Part shown: piece after piece, positions 34,251-46,200 of the stretch
Numbering within the stretch: position 1 is the stretch's first letter
Layout: every line of letters begins with the position of its first letter
Origin: Mariannaea sp. PMI_226
Taxonomy: Eukaryota; Ascomycota; Sordariomycetes; Hypocreales; Nectriaceae
NCBI GenBank assembly: GCA_024336345.1
Contig: JANFOG010000009.1
Coordinates: 1,922,001-1,986,000 of the forward strand
DNA: 64,000 bases
Direction: 5' to 3'
Made by a program: the position numbers and the translations under genes
The notes under the pieces: model-generated
The model's input: the letters and a program-made list of their open reading frames with translations, nothing else
What the model was told of the DNA's origin: nothing
Databases searched by the model: none

Positions 34251-35479
34251 TCTAGCAATGACTATATCTACCATTGGTTATCTATATAATAATTCCATAA
34301 TATTACGTCCTAATTAGCCTCAGATCACATACATACAGCCCTATAAATTTCTCACTAATTAGCAATAGATTATAAATCTAAATTATAATCTAGAAATTAG
34401 ATTATAATTTATTTTATAATTTAATACTATTAATTATAATTTTAAATTATAATTTAAAAATAGAAACCTAATAAAGTTTATTTAGATTTAGTTTTAAATC
34501 TTTAGAAATTATAATAATCTAACTTATTCCTTGTAAGGGATACTGGCTAGAGTGATATTAAGACTTAAGGGTAGGTTATCTTATGTCATTAGACTTTAAC
34601 TTGCTGAGCGGTTAGGCACCGTTTGGCAAGCTATTATAACATTTAGGATTACCCGAAGTTTAACCGGGGCTTACCCCAGGATTCGCCGGGCGCTTGGCGA
34701 ATGGTCGCTAAGCAGTTAGCATCTTCTTATAATTATCCCCCCCTTTCACAGGCCTGGTCCCTTAGGCCGTTGCTAATTTATTAATGCTGACTCATCCTTA
34801 TTAGCACGTGACTAATTCAGCTCGGATTATGTACATAACCTAGCATTTGGTTTGCACCTTAGTCTTAGGCTATGTGACTAGCACAGACCACTAAGGCTAA
34901 ACTATTTCTCCGCCAGCCTCGTGATAGCTTCTTTAATTCCTTATAACTTCATGAGCTATATTTTCAAGCTGCCTCTTCCTACGCTTCTATTATTTATTGT
35001 CGTGTGCCCTTAATCGTCGCCTCCCCCTATAAAAATATTGCGGTTTCCCTCTAAACCCGTCCTATTTCCATTGTCGGCAGTTTGGCCTCAAGAAACTCTT
35101 TTTGCTTTTGCTGGATTACTTAGTTACACGTCTTAACACATCTCGCCGCGTCTTGCCGCATCTCACCTAAGATGCTATTAATTTAATAGACAGTCCCTCC
35201 TTATTCTGTCATCATTACGTATTGTTAAAGAAGCCATCCCTAATTATTGCTAAGATATTAGCTAAGTCATGGATCTTAATAACCTCTTTTACTATAATTC
35301 CTCCTGGCGGATTATTATATGCAAAGAGTATAAAACTATACCGCAGACCAACCTTTCCCACTATATCTACCTATATTATAATTTATTACATCTTTATAAC
35401 TTTATAACAATTAATTTATTTATAAAGACCTTCAAGCATTTATATTTACAATAAGATCCAGATGAGATCTATAAAGCAG
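34251..35479. other. AT-rich flank of the OrsD-like element
   Basis: 34360-34520 is almost pure A/T with repeated TTATAAT and AATTATAA words. 34600-35200 is moderately AT-rich. I could not define an element end here, though the left border of the OrsD-like element should lie in this stretch. Confidence 0.4.
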
Positions 35480-35985
35480 TCTGATTATTGCCAATTACTA
35501 TACCCATTTGGTTTCTTAATATATTCTATGATTGCATTAGTTATTAGCTCTGCACAGACAATAGGAGCCGCTATGCCTGCCGAGGTCGTATAGCTATTGA
35601 AGACCACCTCAGGAAGGTATATAATCAGTCGCCTCACAAGTCGGGTTGATGGTGCATTGGGTCGGTTGGTGGTATTGAGGGGTTAGTTTATGCTGGCTTG
35701 GTATGGAATTAGGTGTTGTGTCAAACTCTCTTTTGCAACTCCCGATGTTGTTATTTTATAGTTAATGAAGGGGGAGGCCATTATAAAGTGGGTATAATTA
35801 AAGCACTGCGTCCAGAGGATGAAGATACAAGTGGCAGGTCTATGCCCTCTTCATCTAGGCTTTAGGGTCTGATAGACCTTAAGCTAGCTAGGCAAGAAGG
35901 AGAAGAGGCTGTTAATATATCCCAAGAGGTGGACTCCACGAACCTTATATCTCCGGACGTAAGGCATCAGTCGCAGTGGCTCTAA
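35480..35985 (+). pseudogene. Decayed N-terminal zinc-finger region of the OrsD-like gene
   Basis: In the frames leading into the intact 685-codon gene, a finger-like piece reads CTDNRSRYACRGRIAIEDHL followed by an H near 35.6 kb. Closer in, DVRHQSQWL precedes the start MTEWPRFL. In OrsD/DUF3505-type proteins a C2H2-like finger is followed by a PWL..T.WP.Y junction, so this appears to be the original N-terminus. It is interrupted by several stops (TAG, TAA and TGA), including TAA immediately before 35986. Confidence 0.5.
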
Positions 35986-38043
35986 ATGACCGAATGGCCT
36001 CGTTTCCTAAAGCCCTATATATACGAATTGTGCCATGTTGCCACATTGATATGTTTGCCCGATTTGAGTAAACTGCATGCTCAACAGACAACCAACTCAG
36101 ACGCTCTGCTTTGCATCCTTCTCAGCTCGCTTGAACATATTACAACCCGAGCCCGAGGCTCACTTAAGGAAGGAAGACTAAATATCTTTAACCAGCACCA
36201 TCTCAACTCATTCATTATTGGTCGCTCATCGCAAAAGCCTATCCTTCACAATCTGAGAGAGGATACCTACAGAAAGTACGGGAGGGTTCTCCAACACTTG
36301 TTGTGCTATGTGTTTCGTCTTGCGTGGCAGAAAACGGGACCAAGATTGCACTACCGGCTTACCGATGGGCAGGAAATAGCGATGATGGAGGCGGTCCATA
36401 CAGCATCAGAGCTAGACCAGAGCAGTGGCGATGGGCTCAGTCCGGATCAGACTGAAGACCTCATTAAGCGACTTGATGACAAGTGTCTTATGTTCATAGT
36501 CTCACTCCTAGACCACAAGCTGTACAGCGACATTTACGATAGCATTGTGGTGAGCTTCCTTGCAGCAATGGGTATCCGACCAGCTTCAACATCCAGCAGT
36601 GAGCAGAAATTATATGATGCTGTTGATTTTACTCCCAAATTATCGGCACTTATTAAGATGGGTCAACTCCTTATTGCTAAGAGGGCACTACTTGCAGTTA
36701 GGCTCGATGAAGTCGACTTCCCAGCTCAGGCTTTGGAGGACATGCAAGATCGGTTTATAACGAAGGACTCGAGGTCACCAATCAGCTGGTCGTTAAAGCT
36801 TCGTGCCTATAGTAAAGCTATTAAGGATAATACAACGAGTCTTGGTTACATCGACTGGTCAGATGACAATGAAAACCTGAGCTACAAGAAGATGCAGTTC
36901 TCCATAACAGGACTCCGACATCTTATTACCACAGAAGTTAAGGCTGCTCAAAGCCAGTTGGCTGACCTTCTCCTCATACCCCCTAATACTGAAAGGGAGG
37001 ACATTATACCTAATATTAGCTTACGGTCATTGTTAGATGATCCATCTGAAAGTAGATCAGACTGGAACTTCACACATCATCCACAAAATGAAGTCCTCCA
37101 TGGACATCAGAGATGGATTCTCAATCGAATACTCAAGGAAGAGTTTCTTCGAAATGACTTTTTTGAGAATGAAAAAATAGCAAAATGGAGACTGCAAGTT
37201 GTTGGTAGGTATCTATCTACTGTTAATACTTTTCTTGAGCGACTTCTCCTTCTTATTCACCTTACAGGGGGTCAGCCAGCACGTGGAACAGAGTTATTAT
37301 GTATTCAGCACTCTAACTCAAGGGATAGGTCGGGCGGACGTCGCAATATCTTCATAGAAAATGGATTGGTGGGCTTTGTGACTTACTATCACAAAGGGTA
37401 TAGTATTACTGGTACTACCAAGATCATACATCGATATCTACCTAGTGAGGTGGGGGAACTTCTAGTTTACTATATTTGGCTTGTGGTTCCATTCCTCGAT
37501 CAGTTGTCTCGATTAGCAAAGATCTCAGGTTTCGGAAGAGGGATAACGCCATATCTATGGGGTGAATTTTGCATCCCGCCGATCTTCTTAGCCTGGGATA
37601 AGAAGGAGCCCACCACGTCATGCCCCAAGACAGCTGACAAGATCGCTCGAAGAGAGAAGAAGAAAAAGTCTCGGGCACTCAGGAGATTACAAGAAACTGC
37701 GAAGCCTAACATATCTAATAATTCATGGCCAAGCACACAATTGTCCGACATTTTATGCCGGGCATTCAAGCTTTCTCTTGGGACAGAGACGAGTATCCAG
37801 CTGTGGAGGCATGCGGCTATTGCTATTTCACGCCGACATCTGCAGCAGGCAAAGTTCAAGCGGGACTTTATTGAAGCAGTATCTTGGGCATGGAATGACG
37901 AGATGGCAGCGCACTCAACTAAATTAGCAGGTCTAACCTATGCACGAGGGCTTGAGGAGGCGCCTGGACATATTGCTGGAGCAAAGGCTGAATATCGACG
38001 TATTTGTCGTGAGTGGCATGGGTGGCTTGGATTTGGTAGATAA
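35986..38043 (+). CDS. OrsD-like transposon protein with tyrosine-recombinase signature (685 aa)
   Basis: This is one uninterrupted 685-codon frame in otherwise mutated surroundings. The N-terminal segment (MTEWPRFLKPYIYEL) and the block GGQPARGTELL ... GLVGFVTYYHKGYSITGTTK are familiar from fungal OrsD/DUF3505 proteins, often seen near RecQ-like helicases in repeats. Reading for recombinase residues gives R433 in QPARGTE, K470 in YYHKGY, a box-II-like SIQLWRHAAIAISRRHL with Q605xxR608-H609, H643 in AAHSTK and Y652 in LTYARG. That is the R-K-H/QxxR-H-Y order and spacing of tyrosine recombinases (box II compares with the usual HxLRH, the last part with GHSS...Y). The first His of box II is replaced by Gln. 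Function as a Crypton-like integrase is inference. Its 5' zinc-finger part is decayed, and a dispersed repeat follows 3'. Confidence 0.75.
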   Translation: MTEWPRFLKPYIYELCHVATLICLPDLSKLHAQQTTNSDALLCILLSSLEHITTRARGSLKEGRLNIFNQHHLNSFIIGRSSQKPILHNLREDTYRKYGRVLQHLLCYVFRLAWQKTGPRLHYRLTDGQEIAMMEAVHTASELDQSSGDGLSPDQTEDLIKRLDDKCLMFIVSLLDHKLYSDIYDSIVVSFLAAMGIRPASTSSSEQKLYDAVDFTPKLSALIKMGQLLIAKRALLAVRLDEVDFPAQALEDMQDRFITKDSRSPISWSLKLRAYSKAIKDNTTSLGYIDWSDDNENLSYKKMQFSITGLRHLITTEVKAAQSQLADLLLIPPNTEREDIIPNISLRSLLDDPSESRSDWNFTHHPQNEVLHGHQRWILNRILKEEFLRNDFFENEKIAKWRLQVVGRYLSTVNTFLERLLLLIHLTGGQPARGTELLCIQHSNSRDRSGGRRNIFIENGLVGFVTYYHKGYSITGTTKIIHRYLPSEVGELLVYYIWLVVPFLDQLSRLAKISGFGRGITPYLWGEFCIPPIFLAWDKKEPTTSCPKTADKIARREKKKKSRALRRLQETAKPNISNNSWPSTQLSDILCRAFKLSLGTETSIQLWRHAAIAISRRHLQQAKFKRDFIEAVSWAWNDEMAAHSTKLAGLTYARGLEEAPGHIAGAKAEYRRICREWHGWLGFGR

Positions 38044-38084
38044 TGTCAGTAATATATGTAAAAATAGTAGCTATTAAATTGTTA

Positions 38085-38390
38085 AGGGTAAACAGGCTAC
38101 CAGTGATGCGGGTATGGGTAAATTTATACACTTTTTAACCCTACTAACCTTACCACCCTAATATCTTAACTTCATAACCCACTACCCTTTACTTATCATT
38201 AACCCCAATCCCAATCTTAGGGGCAGATGTTCATATACCTATTCCCTTCCTCTCTACTAGATTTACCCTTAGGTTTGGATATCTATATACCCTTCCTCTA
38301 CCTCTCTTTATTAAATCTCATCCCTATATTTAGATGTCTATATACTCTTCTCTCTCTCTCTCTAATTTCCTTTATTAAGAAGTCCCTCTA
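38085..38390 (+). repeat. Dispersed repeat, copy 2 (pairs with 5030-5310)
   Basis: It begins GGGTAAACAGGCTACC about 45 bp after the OrsD-like stop codon and follows copy 1 block by block in the same orientation: ATATCTTAAC, GGGGCAGATGTTC, TTCCTCTCTACTAG, TTAGGTTTGGATAT and TCTCTCTCTCTCTAATT. Position suggests it is the 3' end of the mobile element, with copy 1 marking another insertion of the family. Confidence 0.75.
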
Positions 38391-38876
38391 ACTTACCACA
38401 CCCTACTAATTAAATAAACCAATATAATTAAATAAAGAATTTAAAAACCTATTATTTAATCTTTCTCTCCTTCTTTCCACCCCCCCCCTATAATATATTA
38501 TTTTTCCTTTTTTTTTTACATTATTATCTCTCCTCTACCCTATAAAAATAATCATTTCCCTTTAAAATAAAATATTACCTAACCCACATTACTAATCTTC
38601 AATATAGTCTTATTTTAAAATAGTAATATATTTATTTATAACCCTCTATTATACCTCTAAACCAACCCTTAGCTATTATTAAACTTATTAAATTGAAAAT
38701 AGACTTAAATGCCTTATTTAATAAATAAGAATAATTATTTAAAATCATTAGGCCACCTAAGCCTCCTTCTCTATCATTTACCAAAATTAAATTACTTCAA
38801 AAATAAGCCAAATTATATTATTTTACTATTACTAAACTGCCTATTAATATTATTAACTTTTCTTAATTATATAATA
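38391..38876. other. AT-rich pre-insertion sequence left of the retroelement
   Basis: This is strongly AT-rich sequence with frequent TTATTA and ATTTAA words, a C run near 38480 and a T run near 38508. It carries no gene. It ends with ATATAATA (38869-38876), which is repeated directly after the right terminal repeat at 51071-51078. Confidence 0.6.
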
Positions 38877-39038
38877 TGTCTTTTTCAGATTTATAATATC
38901 TATTTTTGTTATTTATTTACGAATTTTCCAGCTGTAAAGGCTTGGATACCTATCATTCTTGGACCACAGCAGCTCCGGTTTTGGGCTGGTTGTGTTGTTT
39001 TGTTGTGTTGTTTTTAGCCATTTCCTCGCCTAAACAAA
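38877..39038 (+). repeat. Left terminal direct repeat (LTR-like, 162 bp)
   Basis: It starts TGTCTTTTTCAGATTTATAA and ends CTCGCCTAAACAAA. It differs from the right copy at only a handful of sites, mostly C/T and A/G. TTGGAGG follows, a possible but unproven primer-binding site. Confidence 0.85.
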
Positions 39039-40230
39039 TTGGAGGTTATGGTGGGGGGAGAAAAGGGTTTTTGTTGTATTGGAAAGAAAATCGACATTTG
39101 AGCCGATTGGTCGCCGAACACCCGGCTTTTTCGTCCTTGAAGGCATCACGGCAAGCCAACAGCAAGGAAACCATTTGATCAAACGGTTGCCCTTATGCAC
39201 TTCTTAGCTGCACCTGCGAACCTAGATATTGAGGTTATTGGGGCGTGAGTGTTGTGAAAGAAGAAGAGCAAGTTCTTGAGGACGATTTCTCAAGCATCAG
39301 AAGTGCGGCCGACAGATTACCAGAAATCCTTCCAAGAGGCAGCTGACCATTTGATCAAATGGTCTATTAGCTTCTTAGGGATTCTCAAGGCCAGCTACGT
39401 CTTTGGTGCTTACACAAGGGAAGTGGTGGCGAAAAAAGCAAAGAGAGCCGATCACGAGTGTGAAAGGCAGGGGTTGGAGACGGCATTATGGAAGTGGCTT
39501 GCGAATAGTGGCTACCGTAATACCTAGGATTCTTCTTCCACCACGATCCCAGGGGAAAGCATCCGATCGAAAGGTTCCTTTGCTCTTCTACTGCCTTCTA
39601 GATCAACATATAGCTGAAAAGCTTGTGTGGAGTCAAAAACATGAGGAAGATAGTGGTGTCTATGTGTGTACAGATAGCACAGACTGATGTGCATATATCC
39701 TCAAGTAGCTAAGGATATTGTATGAAGTAATAATGGGTCTCGCCCAACTAGTTATTAGAATGTATATAGCCAATACATCTCGTCGTAGATCGATCGCTAA
39801 AATACCTTATGTGCGATCTCGCGATGCATCCCCAAGCTTCAAGCAGTCTGCTAAGAGAGCTTGAGTGTGCAGAAAGTCTTCCAAACCATTCGATTAAATG
39901 CTTAGGATTGAGATTGATGAAAATTTGAAGTTATTGTTGATTGTGTTAATCCTTTTGTGGTTGCTCACCAAGGACAATATAGTGACGATATTTGCAATAG
40001 GACTCGCGGCGTGGGTGAAGTATAAAGACCAAGAGACTCATCGATAAGAATAGGAAGAAGAAGGACAAATAACAGCTTAATTTTCAGAAGACCTTAGAAA
40101 GACAATCTCTTTATCTTCTGTTGTGTTTTCTCCTTCTTTTTAGCTCTCCAGCTCTTAGAGTCCTTTATCTTAAGCTCTTCTTACAATATCTCGACCTTCT
40201 ACTAAGTGTTAACCATCCAATCAAATCATT

Positions 40231-41460
40231 ATGGGAGATATTATTTAGTCTGATCTGACTGACATCTCTGAAGTCAGAGATAATGAAAGCACCCATAGGA
40301 AATTGGTCACATTTGACGATCTGTCCTTGCTCCTTAAAGGGATCTTGAAAGGCAATATTGGCAGGCGTCCTTCGCCTACTATTGGTCTCTTAAGCAAGTT
40401 TGACGGCACCGATGTCACCCGCTTCCTCAGACGATACGATCATTATATAGAAGATGGAGATGTCTTTAAGGAAAAACGCTATGAAGTCTTTGAAGACTAT
40501 ATAGAGGGATCCATTAGAGAAGAAGTTAGACGCATTACTGAAGGACTTGATTGGGAGACTGCTTAAGCAAGACTGAAGCAGACTTTCATGATCTATGACA
40601 CTAAGCAGATCTAATCCTATGGAGACCAGCTTTGCATTATGAATATGGACCGATTTGAGCTCGACTATGCCAAGATCGTGCATTGGTTGGCCAACTATAT
40701 ATATGTTTGCAAGAAGGTTGATCCAATCGGATGGAGAGGATCTGTTTTAAACGCCAAAGCTATCTTTAAGGCTATGCTAATGATGATCTAAGAGACCTTG
40801 CTGTATGAGAATCTGGGGTTAACTCCCAACCAACTGTGTGAGAAAGGATATGAATCCCTTCATAATATAGTCAGTAGCTTTGTTTATAGATGAATGCTAT
40901 TGTATATACAATCTTGTGGAACGCTTGGTGTTCCAGATTATATTAGGAAGGAAAGTTCTTATATAACATTCCAACTAAGCACCCTTATTATCCCAAAGAG
41001 ATAGACTTCTCCAGCTCCTTAGTCAATTTTGAAAAAGGAAAAGCCTGTTAAATTGGATAATGCTTAAAGAATTGATGATTTGATTAAGGGATTTAAAGAA
41101 ATGAAGATTAACGCCCTCCAGCATGAGGAGAAAACTACAGGAATTTTGAAAGCTCTATTGGATAGGATGGAAGCTAAGACGCAGTCTTCCTTCTATACCC
41201 AGTCCAATTCATTTGATTAGATGAGATAGCTTGATGATATTTATATTAACGCAGTTGGTGGCTTTAGCTATAACTGTTGGTATTGTGGCAAGCCAGGGCA
41301 TAGACCCAACATTTGCTATAAGCTTAGGGATGACCAAACCGATGGTTATAGTGATTATGATTTTGGTAGCCAGTTTGTTTAATATGGAAGACAGGAGACT
41401 ATTCTCCCGCCTTCCCTTATTTATCGATTTTAGAAGATAAGTTGTATTTGAAGACTTTTG
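40231..41460 (+). pseudogene. gag-like gene with CCHC zinc knuckle
   Basis: The frame begins at the ATG at 40231 (MGDII), directly after a palindrome copy at 40212-40229. A capsid-like helical region follows (FDGTDVTRFLRRYDHYIEDG, then a REEVRRITEGLDWETA segment). At 41275-41316 a CCHC knuckle reads CWYCGKPGHRPNICYKL (C-x2-C-x4-H-x4-C), the nucleic-acid-binding motif of retroelement Gag. At least eight in-frame TAG/TAA/TGA codons interrupt it. Family knowledge: Gag packages element RNA in cytoplasmic particles. Confidence 0.8.
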
Positions 41461-44400
41461 GTGTTTTGGGCTGAGAGATTTCCTAGTTCTTTGGCTTGTA
41501 TTATAGCCAAAAGGATGAAGGAAAGGAAATCAGCTATTGGATCTTGGGAAGCTACCCAGGAAGAAAGAGCTTATATTGATGAGTTTCTTAAAAGGAACCC
41601 AAGTTCTCCTCATAAGTTGAGACCCATAGTTGGATTTGAGGAAAAGAGAACACCTCTCCCAAGGGATAACCCAATAACTGAAGAAGTTATTAATATAAAT
41701 ATTATTATTATCAATAACCCAAATGAAGAGGAAAAACCATTTAATTAGATAATTAGCACTAACCACATTATGGTGAACGCCTCCAAAGACCAGGATATAT
41801 TGATGGGTGGTACTAAGGGGAGCTATGTAGCGGAGAAGAACCCTTCTTGACGATCTATGAGGAGTGACGACACTCAGACTTAAGGAAAAGCGACTATTTC
41901 TGATGGTGAAGAATAGGGTCAGGAGCTTATCCTTAAGCTGACCAAAGAGTTCCTCCAGAAGAAGTTTGGGGTGATTGGCGAAGACCTTTGCCATCTGAAC
42001 CCTAAGCTTGGAAGATATCTAGCCAACGGTCTTTCTGATGTAGTTGAGGGAGTTAGTAATAAGAGATAGATCGACCCGGACCTAGAAGTAGGACGAAAGA
42101 GAAAGCATGCCCGGATTAACACAGTTGCTCTTGAAGTCCCGACTTTAAATAATGACTACTATAATGACCTATTACGGTTGAGTGGTCTCTGCAATGTCGT
42201 AACTTTTGGAGAAGCTGCAGAATGCACTCTTAAAAAGAAGGATGAAGTTCTTGGCTTTAGTGATTACCTTATCACTGCAGAAGGTAATGTCGAACTTATT
42301 AAAGGAAATGGACAATTAGTGGACTTAAAACCATCTAATTAAATAATTGTGGCCACTACTGTAGGAGCTATGGTTGTGCCGGATGGAAAAGTTCTTTCCT
42401 ACTGTCAAGAGCTGCCGAGGATCCAGGTCAGACTGAATGATCCAGAAGGACCAACTCTCTAAGCGCTTATTAATATAGGGTCAGAAGGGAACATCATTTC
42501 TAAAGCTCTTCTGAAGAAATGTGGTATATCTTACTCTCCTGCCGATGCTAGTACCATGACTTACTCCAATAATTGGGTGCAGATGCTTGGGGAGGTAGAA
42601 GTGAGATTGTTTCTTGGAAATATTTGGATCTCTCAGAGGATATATATGGCTCCTGCTGGCCAAATCCTTATAGAGTTTATTTTGGGGATGCCTATTGTTA
42701 GATCGACAAGGGTATCTTTTGATTATATGACCAGGAATAGAATAATGCTGCTTAGGTGCCAATTGGGTACTGTGAGAATCATTACTCCAGCTGCTGGGAA
42801 TATTCGCTAGGAAATGCCTGAGATGGGTTAAGTTGAACCTAAATGCTCGCATCTTAAGGTCAATTCTGTTATTATATTATCTGAGGAACCTAATTTATTG
42901 GGGTTATTGGAATATAATGATGAGGTGCATTTGATCGCACCTTTGGATGAGGAAGAAGGCATGGGGCTCTTGAGATAAGTGGCTGAATATTATGTTAAGG
43001 AATATAGGGTGGCTCTTGATGAGGCATAAAGAGAAAGAGCTGCCCTGAAGAAACGACCGAAGTTGGGTAGGAAGGTTGTTAATGTGTATATTATGTATAA
43101 GAAGAAAGGAGTTAAGATTTACCCTAGGGATGATGTTCCATCGGATGGTTCTATCCCTAAAGGAGATCCCTTTTGGAGAGATAAAAAGTGGAAGGAAGTT
43201 TAAGGACTTCTTTAGGAAGATTCTAACTATTCTAACCATATTACGCCTAAGTTTTCGATTATTGAGAGAGGATTAAGGATTTATGGTAAGAGGTTGAAAG
43301 GGCTATCCGATTAAGTGGAAGGAACACTCTTTGAGGAAGAGAAAAAGATCTATCTTTAGATTCTTTATAATAGAGAGGTAGCTTTATTTTGGGAATTTGA
43401 GGAATGTGGGATGCTTGACCCGATAGTTGCTCTATTATAAGTTATTTGAGTTATTAAGTATAAAGTGTGGCAAGTAGGAAGCATTCCTCTTCCACAGGGA
43501 CTGCTGGAACTAGCTACTAAGATTCTGAGATCACAGATGGAGAAGAAAAGACTGGAGGAAGGCCATACTTCCTATAGGAACCTGTGGTTCCTAGTGGCTA
43601 AGAAGAATGGAGACTATCGACTGATTAATTTAGCAACTCAATATAACTAGCATACTATTAGGGATATATTAAGTTCTATAGGAGCTGATGAATTTTCAGC
43701 TGACTTTGCGATATATTCCCTTATATCTCTTTTGGACTTCTACTCAAAATACGATCAAGTCCCCCTAGATGAGAAGAGTAGAGATTTGACCACATTTAAC
43801 ACTCCAATTGGCCTCCTCAGAATGTGCACCCTGCCTCAAGGGGCGACTAACTTAGTGGCCTAGTTTATTAGGATTATTACCAAAATCCTATTTAAATTAA
43901 TCCCTGATGTTTGCTGACCTTTTGTGGATAATATTGCTATTAAGGGACCGAAGACAATCTATAATAATGATGAAATTATGCTGGGAGTCCGCCGATATGT
44001 CCTTAAATACTTAATCAATATTGATAAGGTTTTGGTTAATATAGAGCTTTCTGATTGCACAATCTCTAGAGCCAAGTCAAAATTCTATTAGCAATCTGCT
44101 ATTATCATTGGATATCTATGTGGCATACATGGCAGGTCTCCAGAGGAAGGCAAGATCCTAAAGATCCAGGATTGGAAGCTCTACACTGATGTCTCTGAGG
44201 TATGGGCTTTTCTTGGTCTCATGGGATATTATAGGCAATGGATTAAATCCTTTGCCTGGTTGGCTAGTGCTCTAACCATCCTCCTAAGGAAAGGATAGAA
44301 TTGGAAGTGGGAAAAAGAGCAACAAGATATAATGGATACTCTTAAGGCTTATATTATGAAACCTCCTATTCTCATTACCCTAGATTGTTTAGAAGGGTAT

Positions 44401-46200
44401 GAACCTATTATCTTGATGGTTGATGTTAGCAATAGAGGATGGGGGTGTGGTCTTATGTAGCTACATAAGGGGAAAAGACATCCTGTTTGATTTGAGTTAG
44501 GCGTCTGGATCAAGGCAGAGATAAACTACAATCCGATAAAGAAGAAGTGCAGAGCGGTCTTATATACACTTAGAAGACTTAGAGGATTCCTTTATAATGT
44601 TTATTTCATCTTGGAAACTAACTCCCTAATCTTAGCACACCAACTAAAAGGGAAAGCAAATGATATTCCAGGCGCCCTTATCATTAGGTGGCTTAGCTAT
44701 ATTATGCTTTTTGATTTCACTATTGTTTATATACCCAAAAAGAAGAACCCTATGGCCGATACCTTATTATGAAAAAGCAAAGGACCATTTAATTAAATAG
44801 ATGCAGAAGGTGAGGGAGATATGGATGACTTCATTAATACACAATTGAATATGATCACCCTCAACAATGCTGTCTCCATGAAGCCGCTGCTGCGCTCAGG
44901 ATATTCAGGAACCTCAATATCAATTGCCCATTTCCTTTAGACACAGGAGGTGCCCAATGACCTAAATAACCATCAAGCAAGTAGATTTAGGAAGATGGCC
45001 CTTAAATATTTGGTTTAAGACTCTTAGCTGTGGAGGCATTAGGCAAATCTAGTTGCCGAACCTGCTTTTGTTATAGATAATTCTAAAGCCAGAAAGAAGA
45101 TTGTCAGATTGGTTCATGAAGATAGTGGTCATAAGGGACGAGAGGTTACCTACATCCTTATTAATAAACAATACTATTGGAAAGGATTGTGGAATGATAT
45201 TAAGGAAGCTATTATAGCTTATACCGTCTGCCAAAAGCACGCCCCCTGGAGACCAAAAGAAATGGCTATCCTAATTGCTCCTATACTTCCTATAAAAAAA
45301 GTTCACTTTAATGCTTAATATCTTCCAAATGATCGAAAGATAAAGTATCTTATAGAGGCAAGATGTGATTTTATTGGCTATTTAGAAGCTCGACCTTTTG
45401 CTGCCTTAAACTATAAGAATATAAAGGATTTTGTTCTTTTTGTGGTATTTTGATATGGAGTTATTGTTATTGCTATTCTAGATAATGGAAGAGAGAACCA
45501 GAAAGACCTAAAGTAAGTCCTAGAAGATATAGGCATTGCTATCACCTTTATATCACCTTATAACCCAAAGTCAAATGGTTTTATAGAGTCTGGACATCAG
45601 TCTCTTATTAATTTCTTTAAGAAGTACCCTGACGGGCCTGGAATAAGGTGGTCTAGCAAGCTTGAGAGAGCTTTGTTGGCAGATAGAGCATCTATTAGAG
45701 CTTCTTACAGTTATTTTCCATTCTTTTTAATATATGGTTGGGAGCCTATTTTACCTTTGGAAGTCAATCTTCCTACCTGGAGACTTATAGACTGGGATTC
45801 TATTAGAACTCATGACGATCTATTGGAGGCACAACTTAGGATTCTAGAACGCAAGGATGATAATCTAGAGGAAGTAAGGATCAAAATCATAGAATTCAGA
45901 AAGGCTCTCTTAGAGAGGATTGATAATACAAACACTTATAGACTCTGACTTTATCCCCTTTAGCTAGAAGACCTCGTCTTGAAATTTGACCATTAGAAAC
46001 TGATCGATCTATTAAGGAATACCAAAATAAAACCAAAATAGATTGGTCTATACTGGATTCTAGCTAGAGTTTATAATAGCTCAATATTTAAGTTGGAAAC
46101 ACTTAATGGAATTGCTCTCTTCGGAATTATATATAGTGACTATCTTAAGAAATTCATTAAGGATGACTCTAGATGGTGAATTAATGAACTAATTATAAAG
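41460..46200 (+). pseudogene. pol-like polyprotein: protease, RT, RNase H, integrase (Ty3 order)
   Basis: The protease region at about 42420-42790 has ALINIGSEGNIISKALL (from a D-S-G-type motif, with the Asp changed) and IEFILGMPIV. The RT region (about 43460-44300) has LWFLVAKKNGDYRLI, LRMCTLPQGATN, the active-site box PFVDNIAIKGP (a YVDD derivative, one Asp mutated) and AFLGLMGYYRQWIKSFA. RNase H and connection follow at about 44380-44770 (INYNPIKKKCRAVLYTLRRL, then IVYIPKKKNPMADTLL). Integrase spans about 45080-45950, with an HHCC zinc domain (HEDSGHKG ... TVCQKH) and the DD-E core (RCDFIGYLE, ILDNGREN, IESGHQSLINFF). A C-terminal segment resembling the post-integrase domain follows to 46190. 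More than twenty stops, mainly at apparent Gln codons, make it inactive. Confidence 0.85.

Noticed and set aside
35222..35454. Two overlapping 61-codon frames in AT-rich DNA
   Set aside because: Low-complexity Ile/Tyr/Asn-rich products typical of AT-rich noncoding sequence.
39276..39527. Leader ORF of the retroelement as a gene
   Set aside because: No recognisable domain, contains a palindrome copy, and lies where an untranslated leader is expected. Kept as leader.
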